This document shows positions 8,046-15,765 of a stretch of 33,341 bases of DNA, piece by piece; position 1 is the stretch's first letter, and every line of letters begins with the position of its first letter. The notes beneath the pieces were generated by a model. The model searched no databases, was not told the DNA's origin, and saw nothing but the letters and a program-made list of their open reading frames with translations. This stretch comes from a bacterium (GTDB lineage: Bacteria; Patescibacteriota; Patescibacteriia; JAHIZJ01): assembly GCA_030699685.1 (NCBI GenBank), contig JAUYLJ010000019.1, positions 1-33,341 on the forward strand. Reading direction: 5' to 3'. A program made the translations under genes and the position numbers.

Positions 8046-8475
8046 TCTTCAACGAGCACCGCGGAAACAGAAACGCCGGGTAGGACGCGGCAACGCCTCT
8101 GGCAGAGGTACGTATTCTGGCCGGGGACAGAAGGGCCAGAAAGCCCGTTCTGGCGGGAATATCCGCCCTGGCTTCGAAGGCGGACGCATGCCGTTGATTC
8201 GACAAATTCCCAAAACACGAGGTTTTCGCTCACGCCATCTCGAAACCCAAGTAGTCAATCTTGGTCAGCTTGAGACGCATTTTACCAAAGACGCACGGGT
8301 GACACCGGCCAAATTAGTCGTCAAAGGTTTGATTCAAAAAAGTTCTCTACCAGTGAAAATTCTTGGACAGGGAACCATTACCAAAGCAATCACCGTGGTG
8401 GCTGATGGGTTCTCAAAATCCGCCAAAGATGGTATAACGAAAGCAGGCGGATCAGCCGAGATCCGGAAGGCGTAA
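8026..8475 (+). CDS. rplO: Large ribosomal subunit protein uL15
   Basis: 149 residues. The start [20 protein letters not shown] matches the L15 N terminus, so the ATG 20 bases inside rpsE is preferred to a later start. The glycine/arginine-rich part [19 protein letters not shown] is followed by [21 protein letters not shown], both diagnostic. The overlap with rpsE leaves no room for rpmD. It is followed by secY as usual. Confidence 0.96.
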   Translation: MEASLHNLQRAPRKQKRRVGRGNASGRGTYSGRGQKGQKARSGGNIRPGFEGGRMPLIRQIPKTRGFRSRHLETQVVNLGQLETHFTKDARVTPAKLVVKGLIQKSSLPVKILGQGTITKAITVVADGFSKSAKDGITKAGGSAEIRKA

Positions 8476-8497
8476 GCTTGTCTACCGTTTTCTTTCT

Positions 8498-9811
8498 ATG
8501 TGGGAAAAGATAACTCAAATTTGGAGAGTAAAAGATCTTCGTAAGAAGATTCTCTTTGTGTTGGCGATCTTCGTGCTCTTCCGCGTCGCCGCTCATATTC
8601 CTGTTCCCGGAGTTGATGTCGAGAACTTGAAGGACTTCTTCGGCTCCAATCAAATTCTGGGTTTGCTGAACATATTCTCCGGCGGCGCGCTTGAGAACTT
8701 TTCCGTGGTGATGCTGGGATTGGCGCCATATATTACCGCCTCCATTATTTTCCAGCTGCTGGTGATGATTATTCCCCGGCTGGAAGAACTGCAAAAAGAG
8801 GGTGAGCAGGGCCAGCGCAAGATTAATCAATATACCCGGCTTTTGGCCGTCCCGCTGGCTACTCTGCAAGCTTACGGTACCGTCACTCTTCTGGCCCGGT
8901 CCGGCGGCGCGAGCAATCTTTTTGGCGGTTCGTTCAACACGCCGACGGGAATCATCGGCGATTTGTCCGTTTTTCAGATGGCTACCGCTATTGTCGCGAT
9001 CGTGGCGGGCAGCATGTTTTTGATGTGGCTCGGGGAGCTGATTTCCGAGAAACAAATTGGCAATGGCATATCATTGCTGATTTTCGCCGGTATCGTGGCC
9101 GGCGTGCCGACCGCCTTTCAGCAAACAGCGGCGGTGTTTGACGCCTCTCAAGTGATTAATATTGCCATCTTTGCCGCGATTGGCATCGTGACCGTGGCAG
9201 CCGTGGTGTTTATCACTGAAGGGCAGCGTAATATCCCTGTTTCCTACGCTCGACAGATCCGCGGCCGACGAGTATTCGGCGGCACGACGACGCATTTACC
9301 CATGCGTGTAAATCAGGCCGGGGTCATCCCGATCATCTTTGCCATCTCTCTTCTGCTGATTCCGCCCGTCGTGGCGCAGTTTTTCGCGCAGTCGCCCAAT
9401 ACCTTTCTTGCAAATATTGCCACCTTTACCCTTGATGCGTTTAACAATCAGGTATTCTATGGCGGCTTGTATTTCGTACTGGTTGTTGCCTTCACTTTTT
9501 TCTACACGGCAGTAATTTTTCATCCTGACCAAATCTCGGAAAATCTCCAGAAACAGGGGGCGTTTATCCCCGGGATCCGGCCTGGTAGACAGACAGCCGA
9601 ATATCTCAGCCGGGTGAGCAACCGCATTTTGCTGACTGGAGCGATGTTCCTTGGCTTGATTGCCATTTTACCATTCATTGTGCAGGGGATTACCGGAATC
9701 GGCACACTCGTGGTTGGCGGTACCAGCTTGTTGATTGTTGTCAGCGTGGTGCTGGAAACCCTCAAGCAAATCAACTCCCAGCTGCAGATGCGTGACTACG
9801 AGGGGTTCTAA
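8498..9811 (+). CDS. secY: Protein translocase channel subunit SecY
   Basis: 437 residues, the normal length, with about ten hydrophobic transmembrane segments. The N-terminal region has [10 protein letters not shown] and the plug region before [16 protein letters not shown]. The conserved cytoplasmic loop with [17 protein letters not shown] and the later [23 protein letters not shown] loop, which bind SecA or the ribosome in known systems, are both intact. It forms the SecYEG channel in the plasma membrane. The place after rplO and before adk is the classical one. No Shine-Dalgarno sequence is visible. Confidence 0.97.
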   Translation: MWEKITQIWRVKDLRKKILFVLAIFVLFRVAAHIPVPGVDVENLKDFFGSNQILGLLNIFSGGALENFSVVMLGLAPYITASIIFQLLVMIIPRLEELQKEGEQGQRKINQYTRLLAVPLATLQAYGTVTLLARSGGASNLFGGSFNTPTGIIGDLSVFQMATAIVAIVAGSMFLMWLGELISEKQIGNGISLLIFAGIVAGVPTAFQQTAAVFDASQVINIAIFAAIGIVTVAAVVFITEGQRNIPVSYARQIRGRRVFGGTTTHLPMRVNQAGVIPIIFAISLLLIPPVVAQFFAQSPNTFLANIATFTLDAFNNQVFYGGLYFVLVVAFTFFYTAVIFHPDQISENLQKQGAFIPGIRPGRQTAEYLSRVSNRILLTGAMFLGLIAILPFIVQGITGIGTLVVGGTSLLIVVSVVLETLKQINSQLQMRDYEGF

Positions 9812-9812
9812 G

Positions 9813-10499
9813 ATGGCGGAGCATGTGCCGCAGTTGATCATCCTGATGGGTCCTCCCGGATCCGGCAAAGGAACCCAGGCGGAAACGCTTCGCCAGGAAA
9901 CAGGAATGAACTATCTGGCCACAGGCGATGTGGTTCGCGAATTGATGGCTCGCGCGGCCACAGGCGATCCTATCGGCGCCGAGATGAAAGAGCGGTATGA
10001 CCGGGGTGAGCCTCAGCCGGATGACTTGATATTGAAAGCAGTCAAACAGAAACTTACCGAGCTGTCGCTGAAACGCGGGTTGATTTTTGACGCGTTCCCT
10101 TTGTCCCTCCCTCAAGCCGAGGGTCTCGAAAAACTTCGCGAGGATCTGGGATTGCCGGAGCCTGTGGCGGTAAGCATTGAAATAAGCGAGGAAGAGGTGA
10201 TCAAGAGGATAACCCTGAGAAAATTTTGCCCCAAGGACAATTCGGCCTACTATCCTCAATCTCCGACTTATGAATCCAACACCTGCGCTCAGTGTGGCGC
10301 TCAGCTGGTCAAAAGAGACGATGACACTGCCGAGGTGGTAAGCAAACGCTATCGTGAGTATGTGGGGAGGATCAAGTCGCTGGTGGAATACTACTCCGAA
10401 CATGGCCAGCTGATCGTCATAAACGGCGCGCAGTCAGTGGAAGCAGTCGGGGATGAAATCCGGTCCAAGCTTTCTCAATACGCTCAAAGCCGCAGATGA
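9813..10499 (+). CDS. adk: Adenylate kinase, with an altered AMP-site motif
   Basis: 228 residues. It converts ATP and AMP to two ADP. The P-loop GPPGSGKGT is at residues 13-21 and the TGD...R motif at 37-42. The LID has arginines at 132, 136 and 168 and putative zinc ligands C139, D142, C158 and C161. The normally invariant DGFPR motif reads DAFPL at 93-97, so the arginine that contacts AMP in E. coli Adk is a leucine. The ATG at 9813 follows the secY stop by one base, with AGGGG upstream; the longer frame start is inside secY. The gene overlaps map (ATGA). Confidence 0.93.
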   Translation: MAEHVPQLIILMGPPGSGKGTQAETLRQETGMNYLATGDVVRELMARAATGDPIGAEMKERYDRGEPQPDDLILKAVKQKLTELSLKRGLIFDAFPLSLPQAEGLEKLREDLGLPEPVAVSIEISEEEVIKRITLRKFCPKDNSAYYPQSPTYESNTCAQCGAQLVKRDDDTAEVVSKRYREYVGRIKSLVEYYSEHGQLIVINGAQSVEAVGDEIRSKLSQYAQSRR

Positions 10500-11245
10500 T
10501 TAAGAAAAAAACATCCGAAGAAATCGAGAAACTCCGTCGTGGCGGAGCGCTTCTGGCTCAGACCCTGTTTGAAGTAATAGCGGCGGCGAAGCCCGGGGTG
10601 ACCACGGCTGAACTTGACGCGTTGGCTGAAAAAAGTATTCTAGCCGGCGGCGCCCAGCCGTCTTTCAAAGGGTATCAAAATTTTCCCAAAACGCTTTGTA
10701 CTTCCATTAATGAGCAGGTGGTCCACGTCATACCTGACGAGAAAACAGTGTTGAAAGAAGGGGATATTATCGGCCTTGATCTGGGGCTATGGTACGAAGG
10801 CTTATGCACCGATATGGCGCGAACCATCCCGGTTGGAAACATCAGCGAAATAAGCCGGCGGCTAATTGAAGTGACTGACAAATCATTTGAAATCGGACTG
10901 GCTCAGGTGAAGCCCGGCAATCACGTTGGCGATATCGGTGCCGCTATTCAACAATACGTCGAAAAATTGGGCTACGGCGTGGTACGGACGCTCTTTGGCC
11001 ACGGAGTGGGATACAAGGTGCACGAAGATCCTTACGTGCCAAATTTCGGCCAGGCTGGCACCGGGCCAGAGCTCGCGCCCGGGCTGGTCATTGCTATTGA
11101 GCCGATGATTACCGTCGGGTCTCCGGAAGTACAGACCGCGGATGATGGTTGGGCGATATCGACCGTAGATGGATCCTTGGCGGCCCATCATGAGGATACG
11201 GTGGTGGTAACAGAGACCGGTGTCGAGGTATTAACCCGCAAATAA
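10496..11245 (+). CDS. map: Methionine aminopeptidase, type I
   Basis: 249 residues. It removes the initiator methionine from nascent proteins. All five metal ligands are present: D95, D106, H169, E202 and E233, exactly two less than the E. coli numbering. H77 and H176 of the active site are also there. There is no N-terminal zinc or SH3 extension, so this is the short class. The adk-map pair overlaps by four bases and ruvX starts directly after the stop. In most bacteria infA or rpmJ would follow; here neither does. Confidence 0.97.
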   Translation: MIKKKTSEEIEKLRRGGALLAQTLFEVIAAAKPGVTTAELDALAEKSILAGGAQPSFKGYQNFPKTLCTSINEQVVHVIPDEKTVLKEGDIIGLDLGLWYEGLCTDMARTIPVGNISEISRRLIEVTDKSFEIGLAQVKPGNHVGDIGAAIQQYVEKLGYGVVRTLFGHGVGYKVHEDPYVPNFGQAGTGPELAPGLVIAIEPMITVGSPEVQTADDGWAISTVDGSLAAHHEDTVVVTETGVEVLTRK

Positions 11246-11674
11246 ATGGGCAAAGTGCTTGGAATTGATTTCGGACTGCGCCGCATCGGGGTAGCTGTTT
11301 CCGATCCGGAACGACGCTATGCGTTTGGACGGCCCACTATCACCGTGAGCGACTGGCGGCAGGCGATTGAAAAAATCGCCGCGCTTTGCCGTGAAGAAGA
11401 AGTTGCGCGGATCGTTGTTGGTTGGCCGAGGCCTTTGTCGGGAGGTGTGAGCCAGCCCGGTGGCGAACTTGATGACTTTATCCAGGCGCTGAGGGAAGCA
11501 TGCCAGAAGCCGGTCACCCGGGAAGATGAGCGCTTGAGCAGTCAGCTGGCAGATCAATACATGAGAGAGCGTCCCGGCAAGCAAAAGAAAGGCACGCGGG
11601 ACGAACTGGCGGCGAGGGAAATACTTCAGTCATATCTTGATCGTCATAACCACGGCACTCATGGGCGCGCTTGA
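11246..11674 (+). CDS. ruvX: RuvX/YqgF-family Holliday junction resolvase-like nuclease
   Basis: 142 residues with an RNase H-like fold signature. GIDFGLRRIGVAVSD carries the first acidic residue (D8), VVGWPRPLSG is the second conserved block, DERLSS the third, and KKGTRDELAAREILQSYL carries the C-terminal aspartate. Family members act in Holliday junction resolution or in 16S rRNA 5' end processing (YqgF in E. coli). The gene follows map with zero spacing and overlaps the next gene, so it belongs to the same transcript. Which of the two roles it plays cannot be told from the sequence. Confidence 0.92.
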   Translation: MGKVLGIDFGLRRIGVAVSDPERRYAFGRPTITVSDWRQAIEKIAALCREEEVARIVVGWPRPLSGGVSQPGGELDDFIQALREACQKPVTREDERLSSQLADQYMRERPGKQKKGTRDELAAREILQSYLDRHNHGTHGRA

Positions 11675-12770
11675 GTACATTGGAGCCTTTGGAGGCAGCT
11701 TTCTCCTGGCTTGGCTGCTGACCGCCTGGGTACGGCGCTTGGCGCTGAAAACGGGGATAGTCGATCGGCCGGACGCGGATCCAACGAGGAAAATCCATCG
11801 CCAACCCGTACCGGAGCTGGGCGGTTTGGCTATATTCCTGACCACGGCCGCGGGCGTCGGTTTTTTCTCTATCGTCAATGACCAGCTGCTGGGAGGATAT
11901 CTTCTGCCTAAACACTTGATTGGCGTGTTGCTGGCTGGCGCGGTTATCATGTTTGGCGGTTATTTAGACGATAGGTATCATCTGGGCGCGAGGCAACAAA
12001 TCCTTTTTCCAATCATTGCCGCCGCCATTGTCATTGTCAGCGGCATCAGCGTTGACTATATTTCAAATCCTTTTGGCGACGCGATCAGGCTTGATACCAT
12101 CCAGTTCACCGTGTTCACCTGGAATGACGCTCCATACTCGATCACCTTGTGGAGTGATTTCTTCGTCTTTGTCTGGCTGATGGGGATGATGTACACGACT
12201 AAGTTTCTCGACGGGCTTGACGGCTTAGCTATCGGCGTTGGCAGTATTGGCGCCCTGATTGTTTTTTTCCTCAGCCTGACCTTTGAAGTCGGCCAGCCGG
12301 AGACGGCACTTCTGGCATTACTTTTTGCCGGAGCCGGCATTGGTTTTCTGATGATGAATTTCAATCCGGCCAGAATTTTCCTGGGTGAAGGCGGTAGCGT
12401 GTTCGTTGGGTTCTGGCTGGGCGTGCTGGCCATCATCTCCGGAGCCAAGATTGCCACCGCTCTGCTCATTATGGGCATACCCATTCTGGACGTGATTTGG
12501 GTGATAGTCCGACGAGTGTTTTTCGAAAAAACGTCAGCCACCAGGGCTGACCGCAAGCACCTGCATTTCCGTTTGCTTGATATTGGTTTTTCCCAGCGCC
12601 AGGCGGTGGTATTTTTATATGTGTTAACCGCCACTTTTGGATTGACCAGCTTATTACTCACGGGCAAGGCCAAAGTAATGAGTTTGGTCGTGTTAGTGGC
12701 GGTGATGGTTGTGTTGGGCGCGGCGGTAGTGATGCAATATCGGAAGAGACGAGCGACAAATGACGAGTGA
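11661..12770 (+). CDS. WecA/TagO/MraY-type polyprenyl-phosphate glycosyl-1-phosphate transferase
   Basis: 369 residues, with about ten membrane segments. It should transfer a sugar-1-phosphate from a UDP-sugar to undecaprenyl phosphate. Motifs in order: RKIHRQPVPELGG, the magnesium-binding DDR near 103-105, FLDGLDGLAIG, NPARIFLGEGGS and RKHLHFRLLD. The usual GDxGS reads GEGGS, so the acidic residue shown to be essential in MraY is glutamate. The HxH loop lacks the HHH of MraY, which favours a WecA/TagO-like role. The ATG at 11661 overlaps ruvX by 14 bases; a TTG at 11637 is an alternative start. Confidence 0.9.
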   Translation: MGALEYIGAFGGSFLLAWLLTAWVRRLALKTGIVDRPDADPTRKIHRQPVPELGGLAIFLTTAAGVGFFSIVNDQLLGGYLLPKHLIGVLLAGAVIMFGGYLDDRYHLGARQQILFPIIAAAIVIVSGISVDYISNPFGDAIRLDTIQFTVFTWNDAPYSITLWSDFFVFVWLMGMMYTTKFLDGLDGLAIGVGSIGALIVFFLSLTFEVGQPETALLALLFAGAGIGFLMMNFNPARIFLGEGGSVFVGFWLGVLAIISGAKIATALLIMGIPILDVIWVIVRRVFFEKTSATRADRKHLHFRLLDIGFSQRQAVVFLYVLTATFGLTSLLLTGKAKVMSLVVLVAVMVVLGAAVVMQYRKRRATNDE

Positions 12771-12778
12771 CTTCTTTT

Positions 12779-12803
12779 ACGCACTATAGCGTGGATATTT
12801 TTT
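12779..12803 (+). terminator. Possible weak intrinsic terminator after the transferase gene
   Basis: A short ACGC/GCGT stem with a six-base loop (12779-12792) is followed, after four bases, by a run of T (12797-12803). The stem is only four base pairs, so efficiency is doubtful. Its place between the end of the long plus-strand cluster and the rplU promoter makes sense. Confidence 0.3.
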
Positions 12804-12813
12804 ACGGTTTCCG

Positions 12814-12842
12814 TTGACAATTCTTGCTGGCCGCTGTACACT
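12814..12842 (+). promoter_or_regulatory. Promoter of rplU (sigma-70 type)
   Basis: A perfect TTGACA at 12814-12819 is followed, after 17 bases, by TACACT at 12837-12842. The rplU ATG lies 30 bases beyond the -10 box, giving a leader of roughly 24 bases with no Shine-Dalgarno sequence. Confidence 0.8.
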
Positions 12843-12872
12843 ATCGATTGTAATTAATAACGCAAATCAGCC

Positions 12873-13190
12873 ATGCTCGCAGTTATTCGCACAGGGGGCA
12901 AGCAATACGCGGTTCGTGAGAAAGACACAATCAAAGTGGAAAAAATCTCAGGAGACGAAGGGAAGAAAGTAACTTTTGACGACGTACTTTTCGCCACCGG
13001 TGAAGACGGATCCAATACTAAAGTTGGACAACCGAGGGTAGCAGGCGCCAAAGTTGAGGCTACAGTACTGGAACAAGGCCGGGCCAAAAAAGTCTCCATC
13101 ACCAAGTACAAATCCAAGACCCGTTATCACAAAGTGACTGGTCACCGCCAGCCTTACACGAAGATTGAAATAACGAAGATCAGCGCTTAA
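12873..13190 (+). CDS. rplU: Large ribosomal subunit protein bL21
   Basis: 105 residues, standard for L21. It starts MLAVIRTGGKQYAVREKDTI and contains the conserved C-terminal HRQPYTKIEI block. L21 binds 23S rRNA in the 50S subunit. Unusually, rpmA (L27) does not follow; instead recR converges from the other strand. The rplU stop codon and the recR stop codon share bases (TTAA), a four-base tail-to-tail overlap. It has its own promoter immediately upstream. Confidence 0.96.
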   Translation: MLAVIRTGGKQYAVREKDTIKVEKISGDEGKKVTFDDVLFATGEDGSNTKVGQPRVAGAKVEATVLEQGRAKKVSITKYKSKTRYHKVTGHRQPYTKIEITKISA

Positions 13191-13792
13191 GTTGCGCGTC
13201 GGCCTTTGAGAGAGTCGGCGAGCGTTACTTCGTCAGCGTAATCCAGGTCACCGCCCACGGGTAAGCCCCGTCCGAGACGAGTGACTGTTTTGACGTAAGG
13301 TGAGAGTACTTTTTTCAAATACACTGCCGTGGATTCTCCCTCTACGTCGGGATTGAGCGCTAAGATAACCTCAGTGAGCGGCGGCTGATTGTCTTGTACC
13401 CTGGCTACCAGCTGATCAATATTCAGGCGATCGGGAGTGATGCCGTCCACGGGATTGAGCACGCCTCCCAAGACAAAATAGCGGCCGGTGAACTCGCCGG
13501 TTCTTTCGACCAGGCCAATCTGCGGCGAATGCGCCACCACGCACAGGGTGGAGCTATTACGCTTGGTATCGCGGCAGATGGAGCATGGATCAAGCTCCGA
13601 AAAACGGAAGCAGCGGCCGCAGGTCTTGATGGTGTCGCGAAGGGTGTTGAGCGCCCGGATCAGTTTTTTTATCTCATCCCCCGGCTGTTGGACCAGGTGA
13701 TAGGCGAAACGTTCGGCTGTCTTGGGGCCGATGCCGGGAAGCTTGTTCAGCTCCTCGATCAGCTCGGCGATGGGTTGAGGGAAATCAGCCAT
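13187..13792 (-). CDS. recR: Recombination mediator protein RecR
   Basis: 201 residues, the normal size. Domains in order: helix-hairpin-helix (KLPGIGPKTAERFAYHL, residues 17-33), a C4 zinc finger (C58, C61, C70, C73), a Toprim domain (ALNPDVEGESTAVYL) and the C-terminal RLGRGLPVGGDLDYADEVTL block. RecR with RecO loads RecA on gapped DNA. The start overlaps the ybaB stop by one base, the classical ybaB-recR pairing. It ends in the rplU stop codon. Confidence 0.97.
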   Translation of the reverse strand: MADFPQPIAELIEELNKLPGIGPKTAERFAYHLVQQPGDEIKKLIRALNTLRDTIKTCGRCFRFSELDPCSICRDTKRNSSTLCVVAHSPQIGLVERTGEFTGRYFVLGGVLNPVDGITPDRLNIDQLVARVQDNQPPLTEVILALNPDVEGESTAVYLKKVLSPYVKTVTRLGRGLPVGGDLDYADEVTLADSLKGRRAT

Positions 13793-14088
13793 CAGTCAGT
13801 GAGTCCGGGGATATTGAAGTTGCCGCTTGAGCGCATCTCCTCAGCGATCACTCGCTGAATTTTTTTATGTCCATCGTTCACGGCGTCGCGAAGGGCTGTT
13901 TCCAATTTGGCCTTGTCACCGGAATTCATCAGCTCGTCGCTGATTTCCACCCGTAGGACTTCCTGATTGCCGTCCATCAGTATCGAAACCCCGTCGTGTT
14001 CGGCGATGGCGGTTTTTTGAGCCAGTTGATTCTGCAGCTGCTTGGCTTTGTCGCGGAGGTCTTTGACTTGTTTGAGCTTGTTGAACAT
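13792..14088 (-). CDS. ybaB: YbaB/EbfC-family nucleoid-associated protein
   Basis: 98 residues from the ATG at 14088; an in-frame TTG at 14097 would add three. The family core is visible: an N-terminal helix (FNKLKQVKDLRDKAKQLQNQ), VEISDELMNSGDKAKLETAL and a C-terminal end with IPGLTD. Family members are dimeric DNA-binding proteins. It lies between dnaB and recR on the same strand, one base overlapping recR. No Shine-Dalgarno sequence precedes it; an inverted repeat does. Confidence 0.93.
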   Translation of the reverse strand: MFNKLKQVKDLRDKAKQLQNQLAQKTAIAEHDGVSILMDGNQEVLRVEISDELMNSGDKAKLETALRDAVNDGHKKIQRVIAEEMRSSGNFNIPGLTD

Positions 14089-14104
14089 CGGGAACAAATA
14101 ATAA

Positions 14105-14196
14105 TTAACAAGTAAGAAGTAATAAATAAGAAGTATGGACTAAAGCTGATAAGAAAACCGGAAGTTGTCTATTATTGATTACTTCTTAATTGTTAA
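14105..14196 (-). repeat. Intergenic inverted repeat with 24-base arms (dnaB-ybaB spacer)
   Basis: The arm at 14105-14128 and the reverse complement of 14173-14196 agree at 22 of 24 positions; the shared core is TAAGAAGTAAT. The left arm itself is a run of degenerate seven-base units (AAGTAAG, AAGTAAT, AAATAAG). The loop is 44 bases. The dnaB stop codon (14193-14195) lies inside one arm. It shows the same unit as the rpsN-rpsH repeat. Confidence 0.75.
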
Positions 14197-15599
14197 AAAG
14201 GGCTCTCTTCTTCGGAATACCGACTGCCGATATCATTTTCAAAGTTGACGCTGTGTTCGTTGAATCGCAGTTTGATGAGGCCGGTTGGACCGTTACGATG
14301 TTTCGCGATGTGCAGTTCAGCCAGGTTCAGCTCCTCAGGCTTAATATCTTCCTTGCGGTAGTTTCTGTCAACCGCTTTTCGGTAGATAAACATGACAACG
14401 TCGGCGTCTTGCTCGATCGAGCCCGACTCCCGAAGATGAGCCAGCTTCGGGATGGCCGGTTTGCTCATTTCTACGGCGCGTGAGAGCTGGGATAAGCCGA
14501 CGACGGGAATATTGAGTTCGCGGGCGATGGCCTTCAAGCCCCTGGTAATCTCAGCCACTTCCTGGACCCGATTGTCGCTGTTCTGGTTGCGGCCTTCCAT
14601 CAATTGGAGATAATCGACAATAATCATGTCGAGGCCATGTTCTGACTGGAGGCGCCGGGCTTTTGTCCTGATTTCCATAATATTCGCCGTGGCCGAATCA
14701 TCAATGTAGATTGAAGCTTCGGAGAGTTTGCCCATGGCGTGAGCGATGCTGGTAAAGTCGTTTTCCTCGCCTTGGTCAGACAGATGGCCGGTGCGGAATT
14801 TCCAGAGGCTGACCTTGGCATCGGCGCAGAGCATCCGGTCAATCAATTGTTCTTTAGACATTTCCAGGCTGAAGATGCCAATTGAGGCTTTGTGTTGGAT
14901 CGCCGCCTGACGTGCAAAGTCCAGCGCCAGAGAGGTTTTACCCACCGAGGGGCGGGCGGCCAGGATGATGAGGTCGGATTTTTGAAAACCGGCCAGCACG
15001 TTGTCGAGATCGGGAAATCCGGTCGGCAAACCTCGCAGCTTGCCGCTTTCGCGATGCAGCTCATCCATGCGGTCAAAGGCCTCGGTCAGCAGGTTCTTGA
15101 TTGACGAGAAATTTTGTTTGAGGAATTTCTGGGAAACGTTGAAAAGAGACTGCTCGGCCTTATCGAGCAGGACATCCAGGTCATCGTCCTCCTGATAGCC
15201 CATCTGGGCGATATCGCTGGCTGATCCAATCAACCGGCGCAGGGTAGCTTTTTTTTGGATGATCTTTGAATAGGAGACGACGTGACTGGAGGTGGGGACG
15301 GCATTTGCCAATGTGGTCAGATACGACCGGCTGCCGACACTTTCCAGTTGGTTGTTTTCTTCGAGTTTGTTGGCCAGGCTTAGGAGGTCGATCGGCTCGC
15401 GCTTATCATACAACCCTAGCATGGCTTCATAAATCATGCCGTGGATGTCCTTGTAGAAATCCTGGGGTGAAAGAATGTCCGCCACTTTAATGATCGCGTC
15501 TTTGTCAATCAGCAAGGAACCCAAGACCGCCTGCTCGGCTTCCAGGTTTTGCGGTGGCATTTTCTGCGGACTTGGCGCTCTTATGGCCATTTCGGCCAT
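14193..15599 (-). CDS. dnaB: Replicative DNA helicase DnaB
   Basis: 468 residues from the ATG at 15599. The N-terminal domain begins near LEAEQAVLGSLLID; the RecA-like motor carries Walker A (ARPSVGKTSLALDFA), SLEMSKEQLIDRM, the Walker B region MIIVDYLQLM and the LRESGSIEQDADVVMFIYR block with the arginine-finger region. DnaB is the hexameric helicase at the fork. No intein is visible. The frame extends 19 codons further upstream, but that segment covers the predicted promoter, so the later ATG is preferred. The gene heads a minus-strand group with ybaB and recR. Confidence 0.97.
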   Translation of the reverse strand: MAEMAIRAPSPQKMPPQNLEAEQAVLGSLLIDKDAIIKVADILSPQDFYKDIHGMIYEAMLGLYDKREPIDLLSLANKLEENNQLESVGSRSYLTTLANAVPTSSHVVSYSKIIQKKATLRRLIGSASDIAQMGYQEDDDLDVLLDKAEQSLFNVSQKFLKQNFSSIKNLLTEAFDRMDELHRESGKLRGLPTGFPDLDNVLAGFQKSDLIILAARPSVGKTSLALDFARQAAIQHKASIGIFSLEMSKEQLIDRMLCADAKVSLWKFRTGHLSDQGEENDFTSIAHAMGKLSEASIYIDDSATANIMEIRTKARRLQSEHGLDMIIVDYLQLMEGRNQNSDNRVQEVAEITRGLKAIARELNIPVVGLSQLSRAVEMSKPAIPKLAHLRESGSIEQDADVVMFIYRKAVDRNYRKEDIKPEELNLAELHIAKHRNGPTGLIKLRFNEHSVNFENDIGSRYSEEESPF

Positions 15600-15627
15600 G
15601 GGTATTCCCGTCAATAATCGTCCTTCT

Positions 15628-15656
15628 ATGGTAGCGAAAGCCGACGGTCCAGGCAA
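15628..15656 (-). promoter_or_regulatory. Predicted promoter of dnaB-ybaB-recR
   Basis: Read on the minus strand, TTGCCT (15651-15656) and TACCAT (15628-15633) are 17 bases apart, four of six matches each. The dnaB ATG is 28 bases beyond the -10 box. It is divergent from the exonuclease promoter some 70 bases away. Confidence 0.5.
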
Positions 15657-15727
15657 GGGGTCGGGAGAACACAGTTTTTCACCAGGTTACCCCCACGCTG
15701 TCACCTGACCCGGCGACCTGTGGCCGC

Positions 15728-15756
15728 TTGGCTCTCAAGGGAATGTGCGCTACAAT
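15728..15756 (+). promoter_or_regulatory. Promoter of the DnaQ-like gene, probably leaderless
   Basis: TTGGCT (15728-15733) and TACAAT (15751-15756) are 17 bases apart. The ATG at 15766 begins nine bases after the -10 box, so transcription should start within about three bases of the start codon. Confidence 0.7.
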
Positions 15757-15765
15757 GCACCGAGT

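Noticed and set aside
12056-12841. 261-codon open frame on the minus strand
   Set aside because: Shadow of the WecA-like membrane protein gene; hydrophobic codons on one strand give a Lys/Ser/Thr-rich open frame on the other.
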